A DNA stretch of 64,000 nucleotides from Atrichornis clamosus (GCA_013400975.1 WBMZ01003018.1:1-64000), one strand, 5' to 3'; counted from the first letter of the stretch, positions 39,501 through 54,500 are shown. Notes: generated by a model from the letters alone, not told the origin. Made by a program: numbers and translations.

Positions 39501-42500
39501 AAACTAAGTTACGTACTTTTACACTTTTCCTCAGCAAGGCCGTGTACTCCCTATTCTTAAGTACATGGTGATGCTATCATGTGCCTGTTTAAGAGCTCTT
39601 TCACTGAACTCAAGTACTGACAACTGGGCTGGCTTTACACTGACAACTCACTTGCTCCTTTTTCATTTGCACAGTTATCATTAATTTTAGTTTCACTTAT
39701 CAGGAGTGATTTAATGTAGAAAGACAGAACAAGGTCAGCAACTGAAAAAGTCTTTGGTCATAAGACCTTGGGACAACTAAAGAGTAGCAACAGTTAAGAC
39801 ACATCTAAAAAGTCACAGTACAGTTTAATAAACTCCAACACTATTACAAAGTACAAGTAATACATCTTTTGGTTCCAGGTCTGTTTGTAAAGGGGAGAAG
39901 CACCTTTTTCTATTTAAAATTTCTGGTTAGGCTGCTTGCCAGAGACAGGAAAAACAGGCTAATGTGTCCTGTTTGCCTTTTATGGAATCATCTAAAAGTA
40001 AACATTTAGTTTCAAAACTTGATTCTGCATCCTTCCTGCCTGAAGCCAAAGTGCCAACTACAGTACTACACCCCAAAGAGTATTCAACTTTCCTAACTAC
40101 AAAGATATGCACCAGTGCAGGCACCTTAACATGCAACAGACAAGAAGAGTGGAGAGGGAAAACAAAACAAAATAAACAAAAACCAGGAAAAAAAAAAAAG
40201 GAAACCCCCCAAAAAACAGACAAAAAAAAATTTGGGCACTAGGCTGAGCTTATCCAATGGGGTATTGTGCAGAACAGATTCTAAAGTCCATCTTACTGTT
40301 CCTATTTCACAGGAGCTAGAAAATTAGGATAGTGTTGCTCCAATATGCACATATTTTCCCAAGTTATGGCTAGTTTTCATAAGAGATGTGATCTGCAAAT
40401 CCACTTCCCCAAAATAAACCCCAAAATCTCAATGCTCTAGTGAGTCTGTCTCTCAATATCAAGAGGAAGAAAACCACTGGAATTTAAGTTCTCTTTTGGT
40501 GGTTTTAGTAACCATGTTGATCAAAGTGTCATGATTCTCTATCTTGACTCACGCTGTACACTCCCTCAGTGCCATCAGCCATGTTATTCTTTCCTATTCC
40601 TCCCTCAGTCTGTAAAAATTGGGTAGTCCCACAACTACATTGCCTCTATCATCATGTTCATAGCACATCAAACTGTGGATACATGTAAGATCCCAGGCAG
40701 CATAGACACAAGTCCAGACTTCTCCATAAAAAAAACCCACAAGTACTTATTACTTAACTAAGGAGCAGAAATTCCTTTATTGCTAGATGATGGGGCTTCA
40801 TACCTTGTAGTAACTTGTTGTTGCAAGGGTAAGATATATAACATAAGTGAAAAAAAAATTCAAAACAAAACCTAATGTTTGTAAAGCACTCAGGAAAGAA
40901 AAGTCACAAATGCTTGTTGGTTATTGCCAACTGGTGATTGCCAAGAAATTCAAAGAAATGTTAAATCCAGAACATCACAACACAGAATGGAGGTGTCCCA
41001 AGGAATATTTTCTCACAAGGGTAAAAACTGTGTGAAAATGTGTCAAGAGAGAGGGAAGAAGCACAAGAATCAATATAAAATCGTGACGTGGAAGGTTTGG
41101 ACACACTGAAAAAAAGCAGTAGTTCAGGAACAGCAGATGGAGCTGTTGTGTAGCCAAAGTGTGCTGCAGGAGTGTGCAGGGCCCTGAGCTCTGCACAGGA
41201 GCTGCCGGGTCTCATTCAAACAAGTGTTTTCTTTCACCATTCTTTACAGAATAGGTATGCAAACAGGTAGTAAGCCCCAGCAACTGTGTGAAGTATATCG
41301 TACAAATCAAATTAACCAAGTATTTTGTAGCTTTTATTCCCTTAAGTCAGATTTCATGAAGAAGTTAAACCAGACAGGGTTCCCCCACACTTATGCAAAA
41401 GGAACAAGATAAAAGCAATGACTTTTGTAACCAGACTTAATTAGAACAGACCACAATAACAAATAGAAAAAAAATCTGTTAGTACACAATACCTTAACTG
41501 CTAGTTAAAACAATGGTAACGGTATACTAGCACATATGTGGTTTTTCCAATTAAAATGTTCATAATTACAACTATGGCCAGGATGTCAGCAGTAAGTACA
41601 AGGTCCTTAGCAATCCAATACAATTTTGAAATTGGCCCTGCTTTGAGTGGGAGGTTCTACAAGATGACGCATGAAGTTGCCTTCCAAAACTAAACCAGAA
41701 ATTAATACAAACCAGTTATTCAGCCCAAAGTTCTGAGCTTCTGTAAACAGGACTACCTAGCAAGTTTGGTAAGAAATAACAACACAGTCATCATCAGCGA
41801 TGTAGTAGAAATGTTTTACAGATTGAAGTATGATCTACTGACACAAAAACAGTCATTCTGATACTAATAAGAGGAAGGATATAATTAGAAAAAGAAGCAC
41901 TGAAAGTCATAAGCTATGACTAAGTTTAAGAGAAACTCTTGTCAGCTGAGGCAGGCAGGATGGCAAGGCGAGCAACAAAATTTCAGTTGCACATACAAAA
42001 ACCTTTGTGAACATTGTTAAGAAAGCCTCATATTTTCCTGCACACCTTTGAGTCCAAACACTCACAAAGCATTTGGGGAAAATACAAACACACATACAAC
42101 AGATTGCTTGAGAGGCAGACAGCTCTGACAGAAGACTGAAGCCACTATCCAAAGCCCAGCTGCCAGGAACTGCAGCCCCTGAGTCAGATGACAAGTGCCA
42201 GTGGGCAGCACAAGGCACAGAGCCCACGAGGCTGATGAGAGCTCCAGACTGAAGGCTCCAGTCAGCAGCTTTGATCCCTTGGATCAGAGAAACTTTCTAC
42301 AAGCAGTGCAGCTCATCAGCTCAGGACGAGGAACCTTTCCAGACTGGTTTACTGAACAAACTCACATTGGAAGGAAGGGCCAAACCCCACTTTGCTGCCT
42401 TCTGCTTGAACGATACAGCACATTTCTGTATCTTTACCTTATATGTGCACATGTATCATGTGCTTTTGTTGAGCTCTCAAAGATGACTTATCTCAGGGTG

Positions 42501-45500
42501 GTTTTTTTGTAATGTGCTTTTTTGCTGTTTTGGAAGTTCATTTAAAACAAAAGCCACTCTGCCACACATCTCCCCTGGGGAGGAGACGAAAAAAGCACAA
42601 CAGATGTTAATTATTGTACAGATGTTAGTCTGCTTAATGTACTTCTGGAAGTATTCAGGAACTTCTGCAATGAGGAGAGTATAAGGGAAAAACAGGACAC
42701 ATGGGCTAAAACCCACTTCCTTCTCAGTAGTACCTCAAGGTCATCAGTGACTACAGAGACAGGGCAGCAAAGCCAAGCCTTTACCAAAAAAGACTGTAAT
42801 TCACAGGGCAGGTTCTGACCAAAGCATTTAATATCATTTGAGGTGGTAAAACAGCACCTGATGGTTTAATGCTTTTGAGTTTCTGGCAAGACTGTGAGCA
42901 TCTGAGAGCCTTTCTGTCATGTCTTGAATTTCAATCCTCTATGCGATAGCTTTATTTTCCCAAATTGGATATTCCATGTGAAATCAAGCCAGTTATTTTA
43001 CTGATGAGAAGGCAGGGGATTTTAAGGGTCATGCTCTACTCTCCGCATGTTCATGGAGTTGTTTTCAGTGCTCATCCTGTCTGAATTATTTCCTGAGGAC
43101 AGGAAGATACAGGATAGCCTGAGGATATCCTCCTGCGTGAACAGCACTGTGGACCCTAGCCTCCTAGGGATTTCACTGATGTGTTTCTATTCCTGCTTTT
43201 ACTCCTGATGAGCTGTGGGACAGCAGTTCAGTCAGCTGGCCCTATTAGTTTTGTTTCCTCTTATAATCTTTGCTTCCTCTATTCAAATTTTAAGTTCATG
43301 AAGGCAGGGACTGTCTTGTCATCTTTGTATAACACCACGTTCAAAGAGAGAACGGCGGGGGGCAGATTTTGTTACAAGCACTACTATGAATAATTAAATA
43401 TTCAAGTTCATGAACACCACTGCAGCAGAAGAGTACCACTAAGAAGATACAAACACACGCACTATTTATTTCTATATAGCAAGGGAGGCACAGAATCAGA
43501 AAGGAATGCTAAATAAAATTCAGTGTTTAACCAAGTCTCCTTCCCTGATGTTATTCTTTTTGCTTTGTTTCCTCCCATTGCACCTTTATGTGTATCACAC
43601 ACTGCCAGGACTGAGGTTTCATCCCACCAACATCTGGCAAGATTCTGTTTGTCCCTGCTCACTTAGTGCAGAAAAGGCAGGGGAAAAAAAAAAAAGACAA
43701 GAAAAATCAAGGTTAGCTTTGTTTATCCTTTTACTTTTAAATGTTAGGAATTAGGCGTTTCCTTGCTTTCAAGGTTGATACTTGTGCAAGGCACAGCAGA
43801 AACTGAAGATCTGCACCCCTCTGTTGAAATGCATAATCACTTGGTGCCCTGTGAAAGAGCAGGAAGATGTAAACTGCACCTTCTTGCATCAGGCTACTGT
43901 GTAACCCACTAATTGGAAAGCCTTAAACATAAATAATACAAGAAATTTAAAAGAGATAGGATCATAGATTAGAATAACATAAGTACTTTGGTTGGAAAAA
44001 GACCTTTAAGATCAAGTCCAACCATCAACCCAGCACAGCAAAATCTACCCCTAAACCAAATCCCCAACTGCCACATCCATACACCTTTCGAACACTTCCA
44101 GAAACAGCAATTCCACCACTTCCCTGGGCATCCTGTTCCAGTGCTTGACAACCCTTTCAGTGAAGAAAGATTTCTTACTATCCAGTCTAAACCTCCCCTG
44201 TTACAACTTGAGGCCATTTCCTCTTGTCACATTTCTTGTTATGGGAGAAAAGACCAGCACTACCTGGCTACACCCTCCTTTCAGGCAGTTGTAGAGTGAT
44301 AAGGTCTCCCCTGAGCCTCCTTTTCTCCAAGCTAAACACCCCCCGCTCCCTCAGCCACCCCTCACCACACTTGTGCTCCAGACCCTTCCCCAGCTCCATG
44401 GCCCTTCTCTGGACACGCTCCCGCCCCTCAATGTCCTTCTTGCAGTGAGGGGCCCAGAACTGAACACAGGATTTGAGGGGTGGCCTCGCCAGTGCCGAGT
44501 ACAGGGGGACAATCCCTGCCCTGGTGCTGCTGGACACACTATTGCTGATACAGGCCAGGATGCCACTGGCCTTCTTGGCCACCTGGGCACACACTGGCTC
44601 ATGTTCTGACGCTGTGCATGAACACTCTCAGATCCTTTTACCCTGGGCAGCTTTCCAGCCATTCTTCCCTGAGCCTGTAGCACTGCCTGGGGTTGTTGTG
44701 ACCCAAGGGCAGTAGTCAGCACTTTGCCTTGTTGAACCTCACACAGTTGGCCTTGGCCCATTGATTCAGCCTGTCCAGATCCCTCTGCAGAGCCTTCCTA
44801 CCCTCCTGCAGATCCTAGCCAACTTGGTGTGATCTACCTGACTGAGGATGCCCTCAATCCCATCATCCAGATCATTGATGACAATATTAAACAGAACTGG
44901 GCCCAACACTGAGTCCTGTGGCACACCACTTGGGACTGGCCAGCAGCTGGATTTAACTCCATTCACCACCACTCCCTGGGCTTAACTATTTAGCCAGTTT
45001 TCTACTCAGCAAAGAATATACTCATCCAAGCCAAGATTGACTCTGTCATTTTCATTTTCCACAAGCCCCATTAATTCAGAGGTTTCATTCACAAGATTTA
45101 ATTTTATTTGTTAATCCATCACATTTACCAAACCATACAGACAACACCACACATGCTTTTTGCCTATTGTTTCCAACTTCTATTCAACTACTGAGAAAGT
45201 CTACAGCAACTGTTACCAAGTTTTCCTTGACTGGAATCAGCTTTCAGCCAAATATGCCCCACAAAGCAAATGCAGACTTAGGATCCCTGTAACAGAAAGA
45301 TGTCTATCATTGCAACTATGTCCTTGAGCATACACTGGCCTCTGACTAGGCACATGGGTTAGTGATAACTCTGGCTGTGTTACATTAGAGTTGGACTTGA
45401 TCTGAAAGGTCTTTTCCAACCTAAATGAGCCTATGATTCTACACTTCATGTATCTTACTGAAGCTTCTTTTATGCTGCAGAAATCACATCACCTACTCTT

Positions 45501-48500
45501 GGGATGCTATTTGAGGAAGTCTGATCTTTAGCACTGATTTATTTCTTCAGTGATTAAAAGACACTGACAAGGAAAACTTCAGACAGGAAGTCTACCCTTG
45601 CCCTGAGTCACAGTTTGGACAGACACTTGAAAAGACCAAAGAACATTTAAACAGCTACAGGATATGCTGTAGGAAAGCACCAGCGTACTCAGGTCAGCCC
45701 TTGTTAGAAACAAACAGTACACGATGAAAGGTTATTTTTATGTCGGAAACCCAACCACCTAATAAGAACATAAACAAATTGATTTCAACTTCCACAAACC
45801 ATTAATAGTTTTGTGCTGCAACTGAATCCACATTCTGCTTACCATGTAAAAATGAAGTCCATAAATGCATTTAGGCTTTAATTACTTTGGTGTAAAATCC
45901 TCCAGCAGACACAGTGAAGATGCTATTCACTGTTAAAACTCCTCCAGCTGGAAGAACAGGTATCACAGGCCCTCTCAATATTTTCTGTCCCAGACTTGAG
46001 TCACAAAGCTCCAGCAAAAGGGGAAGAATGGGCAACCAAGGCATGAATCTCTTCGTCAGCTTTACTGCTGACACTCCTTAACCAGTCTCCATTCCCCTGC
46101 CACCCAGTTCGTCTCAGAGAAATGGAGAGGCTTGTGCTGCTCAGAGTCCACCAGGTGCACAACTGTAAAAAACTACTACAGAAATAAACACCCCAAATGT
46201 TCACACCATTGACGCTTCCATTCAAGGCATTATCTTCCTGGGGAAGTTCTTCCACTGGAAAAGGGATGGAGCAAGGCATAGGGAAGAAGCAGGTCAGCTG
46301 TAATTCACAAGGTGTGATATTTTGCAAGGCTGAAAAAAAGCACAAAGGTGCACTACACCAGCAAGAACAAAGTTACCCTTGTGCAAGGTCTCTCAGACCC
46401 CTAACAGGCAAAGGCCTCTAATTTTTTCCATGTGTCTTCTAGATTGAATTACAAATCCATCACATTCAGAGGATTAACTTCAGAGGAGAGGAAAAAATTG
46501 GATGTGAAATGTCAATATGTCACAGATTAAGCAGCATAAAAACATTCCAGTTTTTCTATGAGGGTTCTAAAGAAACAAAAGAATTTACAAGGTTTCTTCT
46601 CTGATGAACTGCTTTCACTTGAAAGACTTCCTCAATTCTTTTTTTTTAAACAAAGACACAGAGAATAAAAGCATTTCAGATTCAAGATAATATTTTTATT
46701 TAGTCAAATTAAATATCTGAACCAGTTCTACCCCTAGCCCAAAACAGGATAGAATTTTCTACTTTGCCAAATATTTGTAAAAGGTTTAATTCAGGTTACA
46801 ATCATTTTACTTCCCAGGTTTTCAGAACTACAAAGAAATTTGCTCTATCATTCTCCCGGCCTTAGTTCAACCACTATTATTTGTATTTTCTACAGCTAAT
46901 CCTACACAACACAGAGGATCCAAGGAAGAAGAGATGAACAGTGAATGCAAACAGGAAAACTGTCCTGTCATCTATCCAGATAATCTTCTAATTAGGCAGA
47001 GCATAGACAAAATGACAAAAGCTCAAGGCAGGGAAGGCACTTTATTATTAAAAGGCTAGGTATTTTGCACATGCCACTGTGGATCATGTATTTAATAGCC
47101 ACCAATTCTTATGAGAATTGAGGTGGTGGGGAGAGAACTTTTCAGAAAGCAAAGCATCAAAGCAGCAATTACTCCTACAGCCCTAATGCAATAGCAGGAA
47201 TACCACGTAGCAACTGCTACTTTGGCAAGCCTGCGGCATATCTGAACAATGTAGAACAACTTCTGCTTGCAGGGCTGCAGGGTGTTGGTAGACAGGATGA
47301 TGGGGAAACCCATCAGCATTCAGGGAAGTATCATCCAAGCTCCCTGCAGGTGAAAAGCATTTCTACAGACAAATTCCTCTACTTTACAACAGAAACATCC
47401 AGGTCTCTTATCACAACCATTCCAAAAGTTCTCAAATGACTGAAAAGCTCTAGTAAACATATGGATAAATGAAGGGTCTTCATACCAGTACAGTTTGCAC
47501 CCAGAATCCAGCTGGCCACAGATGCTTTTCTTCTCAAAGCAAAACAACACTTATCTAAATAGAGGCACTCAGATTTTTATCCCAAATGTTTTTTCTATTT
47601 CCATTTCTATTTTCTTTTTTCCACTTAAAAAACAAGAACATTTTGTTATGAACTACTCTATTCAGAACAGACTCTGAACAACTCCACAAACATAGATAAA
47701 AGCTATTTTCCATCATGTCTTCTCGGACAGAAACTCCTGCTTAGGAGTCGAGGGAACTCTACATTTCCCCCGCCAATAGCACTGACTTGCAGGACTGAAA
47801 ACTGCACGCTTGTAGGTGGCCAGCCATTTATCACTGTGTAGGAGGCACCACAGAAAAGCAGCACTTCCAGAGCAGTGTGGTTCTGAACAGCTTTTGTGGG
47901 AGACTGTTTTTAGGGAGTCAGGTAACCGGGCAGAGAAAGATACTGCTTTCAGGCACACACCAAATGCTTTGTTAATGCTAGTTTTGCTTTCACCCACTTC
48001 CTCTAGTTCACTCTGTCCACAGCCCAAGCCCTGCTGAAGTCAAAGGACCTGGTGCACATCACTTTCTGTTGCTGTTGTCTTGAAAGGAAGTTCCTGCTTG
48101 AAAACCACCATCTAAACTTTCCTCTGACTAGTTGGTTGATGGGGGGTTTTCCACGTTAAGTCCCTTAGTGGATGCTTTTTGAAAAGATATTTCGCTTCAC
48201 CATGCAAGGAAACTAACTCCCTTTGGAAGCAGTATAAATGAGCCAGGAATGAAGAGATGCACCACCAAGCCATATCAGCAGTTGGAGGGAGAAGACATCA
48301 CACAGTGTCAAAGCTCCCTGCTATCCTCGGCAGGTAAGCTTTTCAGTGAACCATCTACTCCTCAGGAAAGAGACACACTTCTCAAATTTCACTCTGCAAG
48401 CACCTTTTCCAGCTAATCTTCACATAATCACTCTGGCTTTAAGCCTGCCACAAGGGTGAACTTGTACATAAATTCTGTATCTTGGCTGCAGGCATCAATA

Positions 48501-51500
48501 ACGGGGAAATATCTGTTACATCAATTTGAAGTTAGAAACAGCAGCCCACAAGGATCAACAGTTTTAGTTTTGTTCTTTGCTCACTGTGTGTGTTTAGAGA
48601 ACAACAACCACGCCACAGCACAACTGACAGTACTAATGCCACTTGGCAGTAGCACTGTAACAGCACCGAGTATCAGAACATACTACATGCATGCTAGAGC
48701 TGAACTAAAGCACAGGAGACAGCAACTAAACATTTAAAATAAAAAAGAAAATTATCCCCCTACACCACAGGCAAGGAGTATCTACTGACTGTGCTTGAAG
48801 GAAACACAATTCTCATTCTTCTATCTGTATTTAGTTCTCTGAATTGACATGCCTGGAAAACAAAGAAATTAACCATTCTGCAAGTATTCTTAAGATGACT
48901 GAGTACAGCCTGGTTTAACACATTAAATTTCTTATAAGCTTCACTGCTTTAGATATAAAATCCAAATATAACAGAAGGTATTAAATAAGGTATTTCTTCA
49001 GTTTTTGAAGGCTTAAAACAAAAGAATCAAGTCTGACCTCTGGTCTCTCACTAACTTGGCAAAAAGCTACAAAGTATATGCACAATCTACCACAACTTCT
49101 TATGCCAATGGCCGGTCTTGATCTCCTCAAAGTCAGATGAAGAAATAGAGACAGAATTCATTACCATCAAATTCCATTTTGAACTTCATTTTCCTCCATA
49201 TCTCCCCACCCAGTCCCCTCCCCTAAAAAAAACCAAAAAAAAAAAAGCTCTAAGACTTTGCTTTCATTTATAGAAACTCATGGTGCAAGTTAAATTCAAT
49301 GAAGTTAATAGCTCTCAGGAACATCCGGCTTGTAAACAGCTTGCTACTTCAGCCACATGCAGTTCTGCTTATTGTTTTGTTCTTCAGACTTTCTTTAATC
49401 TAGACAGTCTATCAGAAATCTTTCAGTGACCTATTACAGCTTTGAATGATTAAAGCTAGTGAGATATGAAACCATATCTCCACTTTCAATGAGTAGTGAT
49501 CGTTGACGGTTTTTGAGTCACTAGTATTAACTGCTCACTTGAAGGAAGGGGCTGCAAGTTGTGAGGAAATTGTTTCCTGCTTAATTTGAGAAGCTGATGT
49601 CTGCATTGTGACCCTACAGATAAGTAGTGCATAAAAATAAAAATTCACTGACAAGCTTTAACAAGTACTTCCCCATTTTCCTGTCCACTGAATAAGAGCT
49701 ATTGTTTCTGCTTGGGGACCTGGTTTATAGCTTACAGTTCCCCTTTTAAATCACGCTATGAAATCACAGAGTAAGAGCTGCCAAGTACTCCTGTTCTACT
49801 TGATGAGCAAAACATATATTCCAAGTAATTCACCTCAGAGACAAACATCAGCATCACTTCTTCTCTAAACACCAACATAACTTTTAATTAGTACCAAGGG
49901 GCTCTGTAGAAATCACTTTGTTTTTTCCTTCACCAGAAGTCAAAAATGCTATTATATTATGGTGCCAGGCATGAAAAACAAACCCATCTTAACCATTCCC
50001 AACATCGGTTACTATTTTGAGACACCAACCTGAGTCACAATAAGATGCCAAAAAAGATGCTAACCACAATTAAAAATTATAATCACAATCCATCTCATAA
50101 TAGTGTTTTCATAAGCAAGTTTTAGACCCATGGTTGAAAACGACTTCATTAGCTTTAAAAAACTTTTATATGTGACCATTGTATACATGTCTTTAGTGAC
50201 ACTCATTTACATACAACAATGAAAATTGCAAATACTAAAAAATGCTGAACTGGATTAAAGATATCTTGTTCCATAAACATAAGCCTCCTTCTTGTGAGTA
50301 CAAGAGATGCAACATTTAAGAGTAAAACTGCACTCTTTGTTTTGATTAATTTGATAAATTAAAACTGCATTGTCATAAAAAGGTGAGCCAATCTCTTCAC
50401 CACACTTTTCTTTACCCTGCACATTCACGAAGTAACCTGACTAAAGTCAAATTGGTTTTTGATGTAGTACTTATTTACAATTAAAGCACGAAAATTCTTT
50501 TATTCACTTGCTCCCTCTTAACAGATCCTTTCTGTAAAACAGAAAGGATCATGTCTGAAAAAATATATCTTCACTTCCTCTTTGCAGTCCTCAAATTCTT
50601 TTCAGGCTTGAAACTTACATTCTAATTTTCACATTTTCAATCAAGGCTTTCATTTTCTATACCTCAGAATTTCAGTCTGTAACACAAAATAGGGCATTAA
50701 AGACTCCTGAGATAGCCAGAAAGGATCAAATTGCATTACTTTTTAAACTTCATTACTTTGAAGCTTTAAGATATCTTCCTTTTATGTCCACACAATATGA
50801 AGAGTAGACATGTTTCAGAGTACAAAGACTTGCATGTGAATTTACTAAACGATGGAATACTGACATAGGTGTGAAATCTAGGACATTATTAAATGCAATC
50901 AGAATCCCTCTTTTGGAAGGGGTGACATAGTTGACATGTATTAGTTCGAAAGACAATCTGATTCAAGGACCAGGCTCAGTAAGTAGCTGAACAAAAATTA
51001 CTTTGTACTTGTTACCTTGGTTCTTAGACAAATTCATTGCAGTTCACAAAAAAAATGGGGTGTTTACAAACTGTGATTGAGGTGAAGGATCCACCACACT
51101 TTAAGTCTCACGCAGCCATCAATTATCAAATTAAGTGAAGAGACACCACATCCACTCTCCTAAGACAACAGTTTATCACTGAGAAGCCTTCAAATATCAG
51201 AAAATTTAAGGTATCACTCAGCAGTACTGCACATAAAGCACCACAAGTTCTCAGGCTATGGTTTTTCTAACACTGGTGTGTGCGCTAAAAACAGGGATAC
51301 AGAAGTACAAGACAAGGTCAGAACAGCTGCCTGGCTCCAGAGCCTCCCCAGCATGCTGTAAGATTATTTCTACTTGGGTAAAGAGAAGTAGATGGATCTT
51401 GGATGCCTCACCAAGTCCTTGCAATGAATTTGAACTGTGGTCACAGACACAGCTGCTTACAAAGAAGCCGTCACAACAGTTGGGGTCTTTTTACAGATCT

Positions 51501-54500
51501 ATACATTCTAGACATCGTTCTCTCTGTAAAGTTCATCTTGGGATGGATTAATTTAACACACAAATCACAAGCAACCGCTTAGCTGGCAAGCAAATCACCA
51601 TAGCAGAAGCGAGACCAGACTTGCCTACAAAAGTCATGCTAGTACATCAGAAAAGTTGAAAACAATACCATCATCCGCTATATAGACACAATTTGTTGAT
51701 GTAAAGATGTCAGTGCTGGCAGAGTTTCTCCACCAAGGGCCATCTCCTATTCTAAGTCTGCATGATGCACCTTTATACTGGGGTAATTTCACTCACACAT
51801 AGGAGTAGAGAGCTGAAAGACATCAGTTACTTTTGAAGGGAGAGGAAAACAGACCCACACCTTCAAGACTAAAAATAAGAGTTATTAAGGACATACATAG
51901 GTCAACAAACAAGCTAAGATGCTAGTCACACTGACACAGGCATTCCTTGACTGGTTTCACAATATTCTGGACTTTAGCCCCACCACCACAGATGTCTGAC
52001 ACTTCAAATGGTAAACAGGAGGAAGTTTAATGCAAATGAGCAGTGAGCTGAACTCTGATCCTGTTATTTTTCCATTTGTACAAAAGCAGATAAACATCAC
52101 TAATTCACAGTAAAAGGTGACACTAAACCCTCAAGTAATGTTACAGGTCTATAGACCATTTTGCCAAGAGGATCCAGTTAGAAGTTATAATTGCATACAA
52201 AAATTCTCAGTCTCTCAAATTCAGTTCTCCAAAGTGCAACAGTAATAAATTGTTCACAGTGCTGAAGAGGTAATTTTTTAGGCAACAAAATCCATGCAAG
52301 GAATCTATTTACACTTTCAGGGCTTTCTTCTGTAGAAGTTTTACGTATTTAAAGACATTTTTAATATGAATAGGTATAAAAATTTCTTTTGTGAGAGCAT
52401 AATATATTGCCATATTATAAAATATTTTTTATAGAGAATGCTTTTATATAAATTATTTCAACTTATGATGAAAACCATCAAAGCAAGAAACAAGAATCAA
52501 AACAGGAACCCTAGCTAAGAAGATAGACTTGGCAGCATGGAACACAAGTAGATAATTCTAAATACAAAGTAAATAATTAGACTTCAATCCTGAGAGGTGG
52601 CAAAGTATCACCGCCTCTATTTAACATGTTAATCATAGTTTTCATGTTCTACTACAGAATAATAATGTAATTACAAATTCCCAACAAGCAGCACTCAGTG
52701 CATGTTTCATAAGGGCTGAATGCTATCAATTCTACACACTGTGCTACTGATAAAGAGCAGTCTCATGCCCTCCGTGTGATTAGACCTCTCATGCTACCCC
52801 TGTATCTTTCAAGTACCAGGAAGCAGCAGTCAAATCCTTGGTGAGTGTGAAAAACACATGAATATACACACATCTTACACTCTTTTCAACAATAATAAAT
52901 TCAAAATAATAAGCTTTTGGATAAGGAAAGCAAGGATTTCATGGCCTGTGAATAGGCTCCTTCTTTCTCACAGCAGCCACTCTCAGACAACAGGATTTTG
53001 CTTGAGGCATGAAAAGAAGACAACATGGAAGAGATGAAAGAGATGGACGGGAACAAGATGTGGCATCAATATTTACAACAGGATGTTACTGTGACTCTTC
53101 CCTCCCTTCTGTCAACACCTACCTATGTCCCAAAATGCACAGATCTCAACAGTGCAGCAGCTCTGCCGCTCTGCTGGCAACTGGATGGCACCCAGGCTGT
53201 CTCTGCTGGGAGCTGAGGAGAAAAGCCAGGAGACACCACAGCCCTGGGAGGAGATAAGGGCAGAGGTGCAACAGATGGTGACAAAGGGTGGTTCAGCCCT
53301 GGGCACAGAATTAGTACCACTGATACTATGATAACAATGTGTAAGAACTGGTGTGCCAGAACAATTAGAGTTAATTGCACCGCTACCGCAGGATTGATAT
53401 CCTGGCCAACGCTGGCCACACACTGCAGAAGGTATCTGCAGTATGCTCACAAAATAAGCTCCAGAGCTGTTAGGGAAGTTAATGGAGGGACACACATCTC
53501 AAATCACTACCTGAATGAGCATTAGACAGAGATGTTTCTAAGACACAGGAATTCCATGTTTTATGCAGGGAGACCACTGAAACAGGAACATTCCCAAACC
53601 AGCAACACTGTCTGCAGAAAATTGTAATCTCAGTGGATGAATTTCTTAATAAAATCATTCCCAATGTATCTCTCACCTCAAGGACAGGGACCTTGACACT
53701 AGAATTATTCTGTAGCTATTCAGGATAATCTTACGAGGGTATTCTGTTTTCTTTATGTCTATTCTCTCTGTAAGTGCAATCTTCCCATTTTGCTAACTCC
53801 ATCATAATTTCACCTTCCACAAAACTGAAATAGGTGATATGAAATCCACATATCATCCAAAATGCCCAGCCATAAATTGCACCAAGAGAGGTTTAGACAG
53901 GATATTAACAACAAATTATTCACTGACACACTTATCAAGCATTGGAACAGGCTGCCCAGAGAAGTGGTCGAATCAACAATCCTGGAAGTGTTTAAAGGAG
54001 GTGTAGGTGTGGCACTTGGGGACATTGTTTAGTGAAGAACTTGGCAGTTCAGGGTGTTAATGGTTAGACTGGATAATCTTAAAGGTCTTCTCCAACCTAA
54101 ATAATTCTGTGCCTGTGAATTAAACACCTTTTCCTTCCCACCACTCCCTGTGTAGACCAGGGCATGAAATTCAGATCCATGTTACAAGCCTGATTCTAAA
54201 CCAAGAGAATACTAGAAAACCATCCTCTTCCCTTACTATGCCTCCCAGTAAAAAGAACCATTACCTCCCCTGCAAAAACCAGATACAGATCAGGTGAGGA
54301 TGCAGACATTCCTGGACACATCAAAGGAACTGTTGACTGTTTTTCTGAAAACCTATGAATAAGGGAGTTTCAAGTCTTATCAAGGAAACCACACCAACGC
54401 TTAAAGACATTGCAGAGCTCTCTGTTCCACCCACATGCTATGGATTTTGCCAACAAATTGTTGGAGGAGACAGGATGACAAAACTCAAGTTAGCAACAGA

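Noticed and set aside
44268..44972. Minus-strand open frames with reverse-transcriptase similarity considered as a gene
   Set aside because: They are pieces of one CR1 LINE in different frames with the catalytic motif lost.
47713..48027. A 104-codon minus frame in PRCP intron 1
   Set aside because: No resemblance to any family and no splice signals joining it to PRCP.
51258..51551. A plus-strand 97-codon frame with an ACC motif and later Cys, considered as a chemokine downstream of the 48-kb promoter candidate
   Set aside because: The spacing to the next Cys is 20 rather than about 22, the fourth Cys is missing, there is no convincing signal peptide, and it starts without an upstream splice context.
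53112..53495. A 127-codon minus frame in PRCP intron 1 considered as a gene
   Set aside because: No recognised family and no splice or promoter context; kept only as part of an unexplained segment.
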